A stretch of DNA of 50,729 nucleotides from Pirellulales bacterium (lineage in GTDB: Bacteria > Planctomycetota > Planctomycetia > Pirellulales > JAICIG01): positions 1 to 50,729 of the forward strand of contig DATLUO010000070.1 in the NCBI GenBank assembly GCA_035533075.1, written 5' to 3'. Below the pieces are notes generated by a model. That model did no database searches and was not told the DNA's origin. It saw only the letters and a program-made list of their open reading frames with translations. Position 1 is the stretch's first letter, and each line of letters starts with the position of its first letter. The position numbers and the translations under genes are program-made. Below, piece by piece: positions 16,479-24,857 of the stretch.

Positions 16479-16817
16479 ATGGCATACGAAGCAACACACC
16501 GGTTCGCTCGGATCAGTGCCCGAAAGGTGCGCCCGCTGGCCGATTTGATTCGCGGAAAGCACGCCGACGAAGCACTTGAGATTTTGCGCTATCAGCCGCA
16601 GCGCGGCGCGCGGCTGTTGGAAAAGGTGCTCAAGAGCGCCTTGGGGAACGCGGAGGACCGCCGGGCACAGAACCTTCAGAACCTGGTTGTCGTCGACGTG
16701 CGGATCGACGGTGGCCCGATGTTCAAGCGCATCCGGCCGCGGGCGCGCGGCATGGCGTTTATGATCAAAAAGCGAATGAGCCACATCCGCGTGGCCGTGG
16801 ACGACGTCAAATGGTGA
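16479..16817 (+). CDS. rplV: 50S ribosomal protein L22
   Basis: 112 residues from ATG 16479 (MAYEATHRFARISARKVRPL). The helical core KADEAL-type LRYQPQRGARLLEKVLKSALGNAE and the beta-hairpin that reaches into the exit tunnel (GGPMFKRIRPRARGMAFMIKKR) are present. Starting upstream at 16392 would translate the heptad array and is rejected. Confidence 0.96.
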   Translation: MAYEATHRFARISARKVRPLADLIRGKHADEALEILRYQPQRGARLLEKVLKSALGNAEDRRAQNLQNLVVVDVRIDGGPMFKRIRPRARGMAFMIKKRMSHIRVAVDDVKW

Positions 16818-16839
16818 GTCACTGTGGCCGGCGCGAACT

Positions 16840-16877
16840 CCTGAACCCTGAACCCCGAACCCCGAACCCCGAACCCT
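16840..16877 (+). repeat. Heptad array, word CCCTGAA/CCCCGAA (rplV-rpsC spacer)
   Basis: Five units of seven bases in a single orientation, ending three bases before rpsC. The word is the same as that of the rplB-rpsS array and of the short array before rpsE. Confidence 0.85.
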
Positions 16878-16880
16878 CAC

Positions 16881-17579
16881 ATGGGCCAAAAAGTACATCC
16901 CACCGGCTTTCGCGTCGGCATCATGACCGGCTGGAAGAGCCGCTGGTACGCCTCCAAGCAGGAGTTCAGCGAGCTGTTGCTCGAAGACTTCAAGCTGCGG
17001 AAATTCATCAAAGAGAAATACCGGTTTGCGGGCATTCCGCGGATCGATATCGAGCGGACGCGCGACGAAGTGAAGGTGGTGCTGCACGCCGCCCGGCCCG
17101 GCATCATCATCGGCCGCAAAGGGCAGGAGGTCGAACGCCTGCAGGGCGAGATGCAGAACCTGGTGGGGCGGCGGATCAACATCAAGATCGAGGAGATCAA
17201 CCGGCCGGAAATTATGGCCCAGCTTGTGGCCGAAGACATTGCCGAGCAGCTTTCCAAGCGGGCCAGCTTCCGGCGCACCATGAAGCGGGCCATCGAGCAG
17301 ACGATGGAAGCGGGCGCCAAGGGAATCAAGATTCAATTGGCCGGCCGCCTGGGCGGTTCGGAAATGGCCCGCCGCGAAAAGCAAATCTCCGGCGCGATGC
17401 CGCTTTCGACATTGCGGGCGAAAATCGACTACGGGTTTACCGAAGCCAAGACCGCGCAGGGGCACATCGGAGTGCAGGTCTGGGTCAATCAAGGCATGTA
17501 TCAAGAGGAAGATATCCATGGCGCTGATGCCCAAGAGGGTCAAGCACCGAAAAAGCCAAAGAGGACGTATAAGAGGTGA
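16881..17579 (+). CDS. rpsC: 30S ribosomal protein S3
   Basis: 232 residues from ATG 16881 (MGQKVHPTGFRVGI). It has the KH domain motif (RPGIIIGRKGQEVERL) and the C-terminal domain (GRLGGSEMARRE, VWVNQGMY). S3 forms part of the mRNA entry helicase. The last 20 codons, a basic tail (PKKPKRTYKR), overlap the start of rplP by 62 bases in another frame. Confidence 0.97.
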   Translation: MGQKVHPTGFRVGIMTGWKSRWYASKQEFSELLLEDFKLRKFIKEKYRFAGIPRIDIERTRDEVKVVLHAARPGIIIGRKGQEVERLQGEMQNLVGRRINIKIEEINRPEIMAQLVAEDIAEQLSKRASFRRTMKRAIEQTMEAGAKGIKIQLAGRLGGSEMARREKQISGAMPLSTLRAKIDYGFTEAKTAQGHIGVQVWVNQGMYQEEDIHGADAQEGQAPKKPKRTYKR

Positions 17580-17934
17580 GGCCACGCGCGGCAACCGCGT
17601 CGTGTTCGGCGATTTCGGCCTGCAAGCCATGCAGGCCGGCTGGATCAGCGCCAACACGATCGAGGCCGGCCGCATCAGCGCGCAGCAATATCTGCGCACC
17701 GAGGGCCGACTCTATATCCGCATCTTTCCCCATAAGCCCATCACCTCCATTCCCTTGGAAACCCGCATGGGCAAGGGAAAAGGCGAGCCGGAGTATTGGG
17801 CCGCGGTGGTCAAGCCGGGCACGGTGCTGTATGAAATCGCGGGCGTATCGGAAGAGGCCGCGCGGATTTGCTTCCGCCGCCTGGCCCACAAGATGCCCGT
17901 GAAGGTGCGGTTTATTCGAAGAAGGACAATGTAG
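17518..17934 (+). CDS. rplP: 50S ribosomal protein L16
   Basis: 138 residues from ATG 17518 (MALMPKRVKHRKSQRG). The arginine-rich N terminus and GWISANTIEAGRIS match, as does FPHKPITSIPLETRMGKGKG, which includes the arginine hydroxylated in E. coli by the cupin YcfD. That is of interest given the cupin gene upstream in this window. The 62-base overlap with rpsC is longer than the usual few bases. Confidence 0.97.
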   Translation: MALMPKRVKHRKSQRGRIRGEATRGNRVVFGDFGLQAMQAGWISANTIEAGRISAQQYLRTEGRLYIRIFPHKPITSIPLETRMGKGKGEPEYWAAVVKPGTVLYEIAGVSEEAARICFRRLAHKMPVKVRFIRRRTM

Positions 17935-17940
17935 GAGACT

Positions 17941-18015
17941 AGGCGTCAGGCATCAGGTGTCAGGCGTCAGGAATAATCTGCTTTCCTGACGCCCGACGCC
18001 CGACGCCTGACGCCT
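17941..18015. repeat. Inverted heptad array, word GCGTCAG (rplP-rpmC spacer)
   Basis: The left arm has four units (GCGTCAG, GCATCAG, GTGTCAG, GCGTCAG). After 14 AT-rich bases the right arm gives CCTGACG and CCCGACG units. The spacer is only 89 bases, so the hairpin fills it. Confidence 0.9.
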
Positions 18016-18023
18016 GCAAAACC

Positions 18024-18227
18024 ATGACCAAGGCCACTGAACTACGCGAAATGAGCGACGAACAGTTGCGGCTCACGCTCAATGAAACCGCCGAGAACCT
18101 GTTCCGGCTGCGCATCAGGTCGCAGACCGAACGGCTCGATGCGCCGAGCGAGCTGCGCAAGCAACGCCGGTTGATCGCCCGGATCAAGACGATTCAGACC
18201 GAGCGCGCTCGAAAAGGGACCCTCTGA
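18024..18227 (+). CDS. rpmC: 50S ribosomal protein L29
   Basis: 67 residues from ATG 18024 (MTKATELREMSDEQLRLTL), two helices with the usual LRKQRRLIARIKTIQTER end. L29 lies by the tunnel exit next to L23. Its stop overlaps the rpsQ start (TGATG). Confidence 0.95.
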   Translation: MTKATELREMSDEQLRLTLNETAENLFRLRIRSQTERLDAPSELRKQRRLIARIKTIQTERARKGTL

Positions 18228-18607
18228 TGCCCAAGCGAATCGAAACCGGAATTGTGACCAGCGACAAGGCGCGCAAAAGCCGCCGCGTGGAGATTCCACG
18301 CCTGGTGAAACATAAGAAGTACGGCAAATATCTCCGTCGCCGCACGGTGTGCCACGTTCACGACGACAAGGAAGAGTCGCACGCCGGCGACACCGTCGAA
18401 ATCGTCGAATGCGCGCCGAAGTCGAAGCTCAAACGTTGGGAGTTGGTACGGGTGGTGAAAAAGAGCCAGGCCGTCGACGTGGCGGCCCTGCGGGCTGCCA
18501 GCCGCCGCAAAGCAGCCGAAGAGCTTCTGGCCGAAGAGAGCGCGGTCAAGCCCGCTTCGGAAGCTCAGCCAAGGCCGGAAGGCCAACCCCCATCAGAAAG
18601 CACGTAA
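18227..18607 (+). CDS. rpsQ: 30S ribosomal protein S17
   Basis: 126 residues. The OB-fold core is complete ([59 protein letters not shown], given here in pieces from about 5 to 80). A C-terminal extension of about 40 residues rich in Ala, Glu and Pro makes it longer than the usual 85-residue S17. It starts in the stop codon of rpmC. Confidence 0.96.
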   Translation: MPKRIETGIVTSDKARKSRRVEIPRLVKHKKYGKYLRRRTVCHVHDDKEESHAGDTVEIVECAPKSKLKRWELVRVVKKSQAVDVAALRAASRRKAAEELLAEESAVKPASEAQPRPEGQPPSEST

Positions 18608-18611
18608 AGCC

Positions 18612-18980
18612 ATGATTCAAATGCAAACTCGACTGACCGTCGCCGATAACACCGGCGCCAAGGAAGTCATGTGTATCAAAGTGCTCGGCGGCAGCCGGCG
18701 GCGCACGGCCGGCCTGGGCGACGTGATCATTTGCAGCGTGAAGACCGTCATACCGGGCAGCGACATCAAGAAGAAGGCCATCGTGCGGGGCGTGATCGTG
18801 CGTTGCAAGCAGCCCACGCGCCGCACCGATGGAAGCTATGTGCGGTTCGACAGCAATGCCTTGGTGCTCGTCGACAACGACGGCAATCCTCGCGGCACTC
18901 GCATCTTCGGCGCCGTTGCCCGTGAGTTGCGCGAGAAGAATTTCATGAAGATCGTCAGTCTGGCGTCGGAGGTGGTGTGA
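18612..18980 (+). CDS. rplN: 50S ribosomal protein L14
   Basis: 122 residues from ATG 18612 ([20 protein letters not shown]), full length and highly conserved ([35 protein letters not shown]). L14 contacts the small subunit through an intersubunit bridge. The stop overlaps the rplX start (TGATG). Confidence 0.98.
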   Translation: MIQMQTRLTVADNTGAKEVMCIKVLGGSRRRTAGLGDVIICSVKTVIPGSDIKKKAIVRGVIVRCKQPTRRTDGSYVRFDSNALVLVDNDGNPRGTRIFGAVARELREKNFMKIVSLASEVV

Positions 18981-19339
18981 TGCACATTCGAGGTGGTGAC
19001 ACGGTAAAGGTGATTTGCGGCGACGACAAGGGCGTCACCGGCAAGGTGCTCAAGATCGACCGCGGCGCCGGCAAGCTGGTGGTGGAAGGCGTCAACCGCG
19101 TGTACAAGCACGTGCGCCGCAGCCAGCGGAATCCGCAGGGCGGACGGCTGTCGAAGGAGATGCCGGTGCGGATTTCGAACGTGTTGTTGGTTTGCCCGTC
19201 GTGCAATCAGGCGGTGCGCACCGGCAGCCGCGTGGCGGCCGACGGCAGCAAAGAGCGCGTTTGCCGCAAGTGCAACAAGGCGATCGGCGCGCTCGGTCCG
19301 GCCAGGTCGCGGGCCGGGGCTGGAGCGAACAAACAGTAA
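18980..19339 (+). CDS. rplX: 50S ribosomal protein L24
   Basis: 119 residues from ATG 18980, in TGATG overlap with rplN. The KOW motif is present (GDTVKVICGDDKGVTGKVL), with VEGVNRVYKHVRRSQRNPQGG. A CPSC plus CRKC pair forms a zinc-ribbon-like tail. L24 starts 50S assembly. The GTG one codon earlier (18977) is an alternative start. Confidence 0.96.
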   Translation: MHIRGGDTVKVICGDDKGVTGKVLKIDRGAGKLVVEGVNRVYKHVRRSQRNPQGGRLSKEMPVRISNVLLVCPSCNQAVRTGSRVAADGSKERVCRKCNKAIGALGPARSRAGAGANKQ

Positions 19340-19365
19340 AACAACGGATGAATTGACGCACAACC

Positions 19366-19944
19366 ATGGCTCCACGTTTACTCGAACGCTACGAACAGCA
19401 GGTCTTGCCGTCGCTCAAGGAGCGACTGGGGCGCAAGAACCTGCTCTCCTTGCCGCGATTGGATAAGATCGTCGTCAACATGGGTGTCGGCAGCGCCATT
19501 TCGGAGAAGAAGCACCTGGAAGAGGCGGTCGGCGCTTTGACGCAGATTTCCGGACAAAAGCCGGCGATCACACGCAGTCGCAAGTCGATCGCCAACTTCA
19601 AGCTTCGCGAGGGAATGGAGATCGGGGTCAAGGTCACGCTCCGTGGAACGCGGATGTATGAGTTTCTGGACCGCCTGATTGCCATTGCCCTGCCGCGGGT
19701 GCGCGACTTCCGCGGACTTAGTCCCACGGCGTTCGACGGTCACGGCAATTACAGCCTGGGATTGTCGGAGCAATTGGTGTTTCCGGAGATCAATCCCGAC
19801 AAGTACAGCCGCGTGCAAGGCATGAACATCACCTTTGTGACTTCGACCGACAGCAACGATGAAGCGCGCGAGTTGCTTCGCGGGCTGGGTCTGCCGTTCA
19901 AGGTGGAAGAAGTGAAAACAGCGAAAGGGAAAGTAACCGGTTAA
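19366..19944 (+). CDS. rplE: 50S ribosomal protein L5
   Basis: 192 residues from ATG 19366. Key stretches are PRLDKIVVNMGVGSA, ALTQISGQKPAITRSRKSIA, FKLREGMEIGVKVTLRG and FPEINPDKYSRVQGMNITFV. L5 binds 5S rRNA and touches the P-site tRNA. Length and sequence are ordinary. Confidence 0.97.
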   Translation: MAPRLLERYEQQVLPSLKERLGRKNLLSLPRLDKIVVNMGVGSAISEKKHLEEAVGALTQISGQKPAITRSRKSIANFKLREGMEIGVKVTLRGTRMYEFLDRLIAIALPRVRDFRGLSPTAFDGHGNYSLGLSEQLVFPEINPDKYSRVQGMNITFVTSTDSNDEARELLRGLGLPFKVEEVKTAKGKVTG

Positions 19945-19950
19945 AGGTCT

Positions 19951-20136
19951 ATGGCAAGTAAATCAAAAATAGCCAAGGCGAGCCGCACGCCGAAGTTTTC
20001 GAGCCGGCGCGAGTCGCGCTGCAAGTTGTGCGGCCGGCCTCGCGCCGTGTATCGGAAGTTTCGCATCTGCCGCATCTGTCTGCGCAAGCTGGCCGACAAC
20101 GGCCTGATACCGGGCATGAAGAAGGCGAGTTGGTAA
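19951..20136 (+). CDS. rpsN: 30S ribosomal protein S14, zinc type
   Basis: 61 residues from ATG 19951, six bases after rplE. It is the short, zinc-binding form, with [20 protein letters not shown] giving a Cys4 site. It sits in the 30S head close to S3 and S10. The C+ form matches low-zinc-sensitive ribosomes in other bacteria. Confidence 0.96.
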   Translation: MASKSKIAKASRTPKFSSRRESRCKLCGRPRAVYRKFRICRICLRKLADNGLIPGMKKASW

Positions 20137-20152
20137 AGGGAACTATAAGAAG

Positions 20153-20548
20153 ATGATGACCGACCCCATCGCCGACATGTTGACCCGCATTCGCAATGCG
20201 GTGCGTGTCGAGCGCGCCAGTGTGGAAATGCCGTTGTCGAAGGTCAAGCGCGGCATGGCCGAAGTCCTCAAGCGCGAGGGCTACATCTGGGACTTCGAAG
20301 AGGTCGACGCCAAGCCAAGTCCGCAGCTTCGCATCCACCTGAAGTACGGCCCCAACGGCGAGCGCGTGATCCGGCACATCAAACGCGTGAGCAAGCCGGG
20401 CCGCCGCATTTACAGCGGCGCCGACAACCTGCGGCCCGTGCTCAACGGACTGGGAATTTCCATCATCAGTACCAGCCGCGGCGTGATCAGCGACCGCGAA
20501 GCGCGACAGCGGCATCTCGGCGGCGAGGTGCTGTGCGAGTTGTGGTAA
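20153..20548 (+). CDS. rpsH: 30S ribosomal protein S8
   Basis: 131 residues starting MMTDPIADMLTRIRNAVRVE; ATG 20156 is an equally possible start. The C-terminal rRNA-binding motif is STSRGVISDREARQRHLGGE. S8 binds helix 21 of 16S rRNA and in E. coli represses the spc operon, but no obvious S8-site mimic was identified here. Confidence 0.97.
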   Translation: MMTDPIADMLTRIRNAVRVERASVEMPLSKVKRGMAEVLKREGYIWDFEEVDAKPSPQLRIHLKYGPNGERVIRHIKRVSKPGRRIYSGADNLRPVLNGLGISIISTSRGVISDREARQRHLGGEVLCELW

Positions 20549-20631
20549 AGGGAGGATGGCCTTCCTGGGCCGTCCGGTAACAAGCGCATGATACAGAAGT
20601 CATTTGCGATGCTGAAAGAACGAAAAGCACA

Positions 20632-21177
20632 ATGTCACGCATAGGAAAAAAACCGGTCTTGATTCCCAAGGGCGCCAAAGTGGCCGTCAGCGGCAACACC
20701 GTGGCGGTCGAGGGACCGCTGGGCAAGCTCGAATGGGGCTTTCGGCGCGAGGTGCGCGTGGCGGTCGACGACGAGGCCAAGCAGGTCAAAATCGATCGCG
20801 AGGGCGAGTCGCGCTCGGCCCGCGCCCTGCAAGGGCTGACGCGCGCCCTGATTCAGAACATGCTCAAGGGGGTCACCGACGGCTACGAGAAAAAGCTGGA
20901 GATCGTGGGCGTCGGCTATCTGGCGGCCGTGCAAGGCACCACGCTGCAGCTTCGCGTCGGTTTCGCCAACGAAGTTCAGATGCCGATTCCCAGTGGACTG
21001 AAAGTGACCTGCCCCGACCAGACGCACATCGTCGTCAAGGGGACCGATAAGCAACAAGTCGGCCAGTTTGCCGCCGAGGTGCGCTCCGTCCGCAAGCCCG
21101 AACCGTACAAGGGGAAGGGCATTCGCTACGACGGCGAGCAAGTGCGGCGCAAGGCCGGCAAGGCGATGACGAAGTAA
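20632..21177 (+). CDS. rplF: 50S ribosomal protein L6
   Basis: 181 residues from ATG 20632 (MSRIGKKPVLIPKGAKVAVS). It has two L6 repeats and the conserved C-terminal motif RKPEPYKGKGIRYDGE. L6 is near the sarcin-ricin loop. The 83-base spacer before it has no heptad array. Confidence 0.97.
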   Translation: MSRIGKKPVLIPKGAKVAVSGNTVAVEGPLGKLEWGFRREVRVAVDDEAKQVKIDREGESRSARALQGLTRALIQNMLKGVTDGYEKKLEIVGVGYLAAVQGTTLQLRVGFANEVQMPIPSGLKVTCPDQTHIVVKGTDKQQVGQFAAEVRSVRKPEPYKGKGIRYDGEQVRRKAGKAMTK

Positions 21178-21199
21178 AGCCGGCAGAAAGTAACGAAGT

Positions 21200-21562
21200 A
21201 TGAATCACGAACGAACCATTGCCCGACAGAGGCAGCGACGAGGCTTTCGCGTCCGCAATCGCGTCAAGCGCGATTCGAGGCGTCCGCGGCTGAGCATCTT
21301 TCGCAGCCACAAGCACATGTACGCGCAGATCATCGACGACGACGCGGGCAAGACGCTGGTCTACGCCAGCACGCGCGACAAAGACCTTTCGGGCAGCTAC
21401 GGCGGCAACAAGGCCGCGGCCCAAACGGTCGGTCGCGTGCTTGCCGAGCGGGCGCTGGCGGCCGGAATCAAAGCGGTGGCCTTTGACCGCCGCGAATACA
21501 AGTATCATGGCCGGGTGGCGGCGTTGGCCGAAGCCGCCCGCGAAGCCGGTCTGAGTCTCTGA
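21200..21562 (+). CDS. rplR: 50S ribosomal protein L18
   Basis: 120 residues from ATG 21200. It has [20 protein letters not shown], the [16 protein letters not shown] helix and the C-terminal [21 protein letters not shown]18 binds 5S rRNA with L5. Confidence 0.97.
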   Translation: MNHERTIARQRQRRGFRVRNRVKRDSRRPRLSIFRSHKHMYAQIIDDDAGKTLVYASTRDKDLSGSYGGNKAAAQTVGRVLAERALAAGIKAVAFDRREYKYHGRVAALAEAAREAGLSL

Positions 21563-21586
21563 GTGAAAAGTGATGAGGTAAAACCC

Positions 21587-21680
21587 GTAGGGTGGGACCA
21601 GCGAGCTTGCGAGCGCCGGCCCACCATTGAGTCGCCCCGCTGGTGGGCCGGCGCTCGCAAGCTCGCTGGTCCCACCCTAC
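21587..21680. repeat. Dispersed REP-like palindrome, copy 2 (rplR-rpsE spacer)
   Basis: This is the best-preserved copy. The left arm starts GTAGGGTGGGACCAGCGAGC, a 14-base loop follows, and the right arm is its nearly exact reverse complement. At 94 bp it could form a hairpin of about 40 bp within the ribosomal operon transcript. A short CCCTGAA heptad array follows at 21683-21703. Confidence 0.9.
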
Positions 21681-21682
21681 AC

Positions 21683-21703
21683 CCCAACCCTGAACCCTGA
21701 ACC
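21683..21703 (+). repeat. Short heptad array, word CCCTGAA, before rpsE
   Basis: About three units of seven bases (AACCCTGAACCCTGAACCC) directly before the rpsE ATG, so no normal Shine-Dalgarno sequence is present there. Confidence 0.75.
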
Positions 21704-21705
21704 CA

Positions 21706-22194
21706 ATGTCAACCGGCACGAGCAGTAATCGCGGAGAGTTAATCGACAAAGTCGTCAAGATTCGGCGTTGCGCCGCCGTCGTCAAAGGCGGCCGCCGCTT
21801 CAGCTTTTCGGCCATGGTGGTGGTCGGCAACGGCAAGGGCAAGGTCGGCTGGGGGCATGGCAAAGCCAACGAAGTGCCGCCGGCGGTCGAGAAGGCAGTC
21901 AAAGAGGGCACGCGGAACATGGTCGAGTTGGCGCTCGATGGCCCGACCATCCCCCACACGGTCCACGGCCATTTTGGTGCGGCCCAAGTGGTGCTGGTGC
22001 CCGCGACGCCCGGCACCGGCGTCAAGGCCGGCGCCAGCGTGCGCGCCGTCTGTGAGGCGGCGGGCATCCATGATATTCTCACCAAGAGCTTCGGCTCGAC
22101 GAATCCGGCCAACCTGGTGAAGGCCACGATTGAAGCCCTGTTGAGTCTCCGCACGAAACCAGAGGTTGAACGACTGAGGGGAGTGACACTGTAA
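21706..22194 (+). CDS. rpsE: 30S ribosomal protein S5
   Basis: 162 residues from ATG 21706. Both halves are present: the double-stranded-RNA-binding fold ([40 protein letters not shown]) and the C-terminal domain ([20 protein letters not shown]). S5 is important for decoding accuracy. Its TAA overlaps the rplO ATG. The gene for L30 (rpmD), usually next, is missing. Confidence 0.97.
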   Translation: MSTGTSSNRGELIDKVVKIRRCAAVVKGGRRFSFSAMVVVGNGKGKVGWGHGKANEVPPAVEKAVKEGTRNMVELALDGPTIPHTVHGHFGAAQVVLVPATPGTGVKAGASVRAVCEAAGIHDILTKSFGSTNPANLVKATIEALLSLRTKPEVERLRGVTL

Positions 22195-22685
22195 TGAATC
22201 TGCACGACATCCATCGCGGCATCAAAAAGAACACCAAGCGGCTGCGCATCGGTCGCGGACTCGGTTCGGGCCGCGGCAAAACAGCCGGACGCGGCCACAA
22301 GGGCCAGGGTCAGTTGGCCGGTTGGACCGCCCATCCCGCGTTCGAAGGCGGGCAGATGCCGCTGGTGCGCCGCGTGCCCAAGCGCGGTTTCAACAATCGC
22401 TGGGCCCTGACGGTCAAGGCCGTCAACGTCGGCGATCTCGACCGCTGGTTTGAGGATGGCGCCGAAGTCACGGTGGAGTCGCTCAAGGCGGCCGGTAAAA
22501 TCAAGGGCCGGTTCGACGTCTTGAAGGTGCTTGGCGACGGCGAGCTTAAAAGGAAACTCAAGGTTTCCGCCCACCGCTTCAGCGCTTCGGCGCTGGAAAA
22601 GATCAAGGCCGCCGGCGGCGAAGCGGTGACCTTGCCGGGCAAAGCGCCCGTCGTCAAGGGAAAGAAGAAGGTCAAGGTCGAATGA
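22194..22685 (+). CDS. rplO: 50S ribosomal protein L15
   Basis: 163 residues starting [20 protein letters not shown]. The glycine-rich region ([20 protein letters not shown]) and the globular C-terminal half with [16 protein letters not shown] are present. The stop codon TGA is formed by the first unit of a heptad array, so the reading frame ends inside the repeat. Confidence 0.96.
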   Translation: MNLHDIHRGIKKNTKRLRIGRGLGSGRGKTAGRGHKGQGQLAGWTAHPAFEGGQMPLVRRVPKRGFNNRWALTVKAVNVGDLDRWFEDGAEVTVESLKAAGKIKGRFDVLKVLGDGELKRKLKVSAHRFSASALEKIKAAGGEAVTLPGKAPVVKGKKKVKVE

Positions 22686-22745
22686 CGAATGACGAATGAC
22701 TAACCGTGGCGCTGAGCCATTCGTCATTCCGTGATTCGTCATTAC
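22679..22745. repeat. Inverted heptad array, word ATGACGA (rplO-secY spacer)
   Basis: Units ATGACGA on the left and CATTCGT/CATTCCG/TGATTCG on the right are separated by about 17 bases. The left arm starts within the last codons of rplO and supplies its stop. Confidence 0.88.
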
Positions 22746-22767
22746 TGCGAAACAGGACGGACCCAAT

Positions 22768-24156
22768 ATGTGGGAAAAAATTCGCATCGTCTTCACGATC
22801 CCTGAGCTGCGCAGAAAAATCTTTCTGACGCTCGGGCTGCTGGCGATCTACCGGGTCGGCTTCTGGATTCCGCTGCCGATCATCGACCAGTCGAAGGCCG
22901 GCACGCTCTTTTCGCAGCAGGGCGGCTTTGGCGACATTCTCAAGAGCGTCGCCACCTTCAGCGCGTCGCGGCTCGACGAGGCCACGATTTTCGGCCTGGG
23001 AATCATGCCGTACATCTCGGCCTCGATTATCTTCCAGTTGCTGGGCAGCGTCTGGAAACCGTTGGAAGAGTTGCAAAAAGAAGGCGAAAGCGGCCGCAAG
23101 AAGATCAACGAATATACGCGCTATGCGACCGTTGTGCTGTGTCTCTTCCAAAGCTGGTTCTACCTGCGGTTCCTGGTTGGCAGCGGCATGATCCAGCAGC
23201 AGTTCTTGAACGACAACGGCTCGCTGCAGCTTTCCTGGACCATTGTCTCGGTGATGATCATGACCGCCGGCACCATCTTTCTGATGTGGCTCGGCGAGCA
23301 GATCGACGAATTCGGCATCGGCAACGGCATCAGCCTGTTGATTATGGCGGGCATTCTGGCCCGCATGCCGAAGGCGGGCATCGACCTGCTGCGGCCGATC
23401 TTTCGCGGCGAGCTGCAGTTGGAAGCCGCCCCCGGCGAAATGGGCGTCGCCAAGCTCATCGTGCTGGCCTCGCTGTTTGTGGCCGTGGTGTTTGGAGTGG
23501 TGTTCATCACCCAGGGCCAGCGGCGCATCCCGATGCAAAGCGCCAAGCACGTCCGCGGGCGGCGGGTGTTCGGCGGCGGCACGCGGCAGTACCTTCCGTT
23601 GCGGGTCAATCAGGCCGGCGTGATGCCGATCATTTTTGCCAGCAGCCTGCTGATGTTTCCCGGCGTCGGTTTTGATTTTCTCGGCAAAGCGCTCCCCACC
23701 GACGCGGAGAAGTACCCCATCGGAACGGCGTTCTCGCAGTTCTTTGCCGACGCCGGCCACGCGTTCATGTCGCCCTCGGCCTACACGCACAACGTGCTCT
23801 ACGTGGTCCTGATCTACTTCTTCTGCTATTTCTGGACGGCGATCACGTTCAATCCCAAAGACATGTCGGAGAATCTGAAGAACTTCGGCTCGTTCATTCC
23901 CGGATACCGCCCCGGCAAGCGCACCGCCGATTACCTGGAAAAGGTCATGGTCCGCATCACCTACGTGGGTGCCGGCTTTTTGGCCCTGGTGGCGATCATG
24001 CCGACCTTGGTGGCGAATACCGCCGAAATCGAGTACAACTTGGCAAGCTTCTACGGCGGCACGGGCTTGTTGATCGCCGTGAGCGTGGCCTTCGACCTGG
24101 TGCAAAAAATCGACAGCCACCTGGTGATGAGAAACTACAAGGGGCTTTTGGAGTAA
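22768..24156 (+). CDS. secY: Protein translocase subunit SecY
   Basis: 462 residues. Ten membrane segments can be followed, starting with the first near 20-36. Signatures are GIMPYISASIIFQLLGSV (segment 2, plug side), QFGIGNGIS-like EFGIGNGISLLIMAGIL, and RQYLPLRVNQAGVMPIIFAS. SecY is the pore of the Sec pathway and exports, among others, the many signal-peptide proteins in this window. It follows rplO by 82 bases, mostly heptad repeat. Confidence 0.97.
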   Translation: MWEKIRIVFTIPELRRKIFLTLGLLAIYRVGFWIPLPIIDQSKAGTLFSQQGGFGDILKSVATFSASRLDEATIFGLGIMPYISASIIFQLLGSVWKPLEELQKEGESGRKKINEYTRYATVVLCLFQSWFYLRFLVGSGMIQQQFLNDNGSLQLSWTIVSVMIMTAGTIFLMWLGEQIDEFGIGNGISLLIMAGILARMPKAGIDLLRPIFRGELQLEAAPGEMGVAKLIVLASLFVAVVFGVVFITQGQRRIPMQSAKHVRGRRVFGGGTRQYLPLRVNQAGVMPIIFASSLLMFPGVGFDFLGKALPTDAEKYPIGTAFSQFFADAGHAFMSPSAYTHNVLYVVLIYFFCYFWTAITFNPKDMSENLKNFGSFIPGYRPGKRTADYLEKVMVRITYVGAGFLALVAIMPTLVANTAEIEYNLASFYGGTGLLIAVSVAFDLVQKIDSHLVMRNYKGLLE

Positions 24157-24269
24157 ACAATCCGTTTGCGGCTCCTCAAGTAGCGGCTTCGTGGCCCCCT
24201 GCGGTGGCGGAGCGGTGGTTGCTGTTGCGCCGGGCGGCGAAACCGGCCCTGTAAGGCGCGGGGTGACCG

Positions 24270-24857
24270 ATGCGACTGATTTTTATTGGTCCCCCTGGGG
24301 CCGGCAAGGGGACGCAATCTCAGCGGCTGTTGGAATACCTCGGTATTCCGCACCTTTCCACCGGCGACATGCTGCGCCAGGCGGTGCGCGAGCAGACCGA
24401 CGCCGGACTGATGGCCGCTCCCTATATGGACGCCGGACAGCTTGTGCCCGACGACATCATTCTTAAGCTGATGGATGAGCGTCTGAGCCGTAGCGACTGC
24501 CACCAAGGGGCCTTGTTCGACGGCTTTCCGCGCACCTTGGCCCAGGCCCGCGGGCTCGACCAAATGCTCCAGCGGGCGGGCCTCCCGCTGGACATCGTAT
24601 TGGAATTGAACGTCGACGACGCCGAAGTCATCCGTCGGCTGGCGGGCCGTGGCCGCCACGACGACAAGCCCGCCGTGCTCGCCGAGCGCCTGAAAGCCTA
24701 TTGGAAGACTACCCGGCCGTTGCTCGATTATTATCGCAAGAAGGGTCTCCTGCGCGTCATCGACGGCCTGGGAACGACCGACCAGGTTTTCGAGCGCATT
24801 CGGGCGGTGCTGGACGCTGCCGGCCATCGCCGACAAGAGGAGCTGAAAGCGGAGTGA
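24270..24857 (+). CDS. adk: Adenylate kinase, short-LID form
   Basis: 195 residues from ATG 24270. P-loop GPPGAGKGT is at 8-16, the NMP site is STGDMLR, and DGFPRTLAQA is present. The LID is reduced to GRGRHDDKPAVLAERL, so the roughly 30-residue zinc-type lid of long adenylate kinases is missing. It catalyses ATP + AMP to 2 ADP. The stop overlaps the map start (GTGA). Confidence 0.95.
   Translation: MRLIFIGPPGAGKGTQSQRLLEYLGIPHLSTGDMLRQAVREQTDAGLMAAPYMDAGQLVPDDIILKLMDERLSRSDCHQGALFDGFPRTLAQARGLDQMLQRAGLPLDIVLELNVDDAEVIRRLAGRGRHDDKPAVLAERLKAYWKTTRPLLDYYRKKGLLRVIDGLGTTDQVFERIRAVLDAAGHRRQEELKAE

Noticed and set aside
24701..24853. Earlier start for methionine aminopeptidase
   Set aside because: It would overlap adk by more than 150 bases in another frame with no likeness to the family; the GTG at 24854 gives the normal GTGA overlap.
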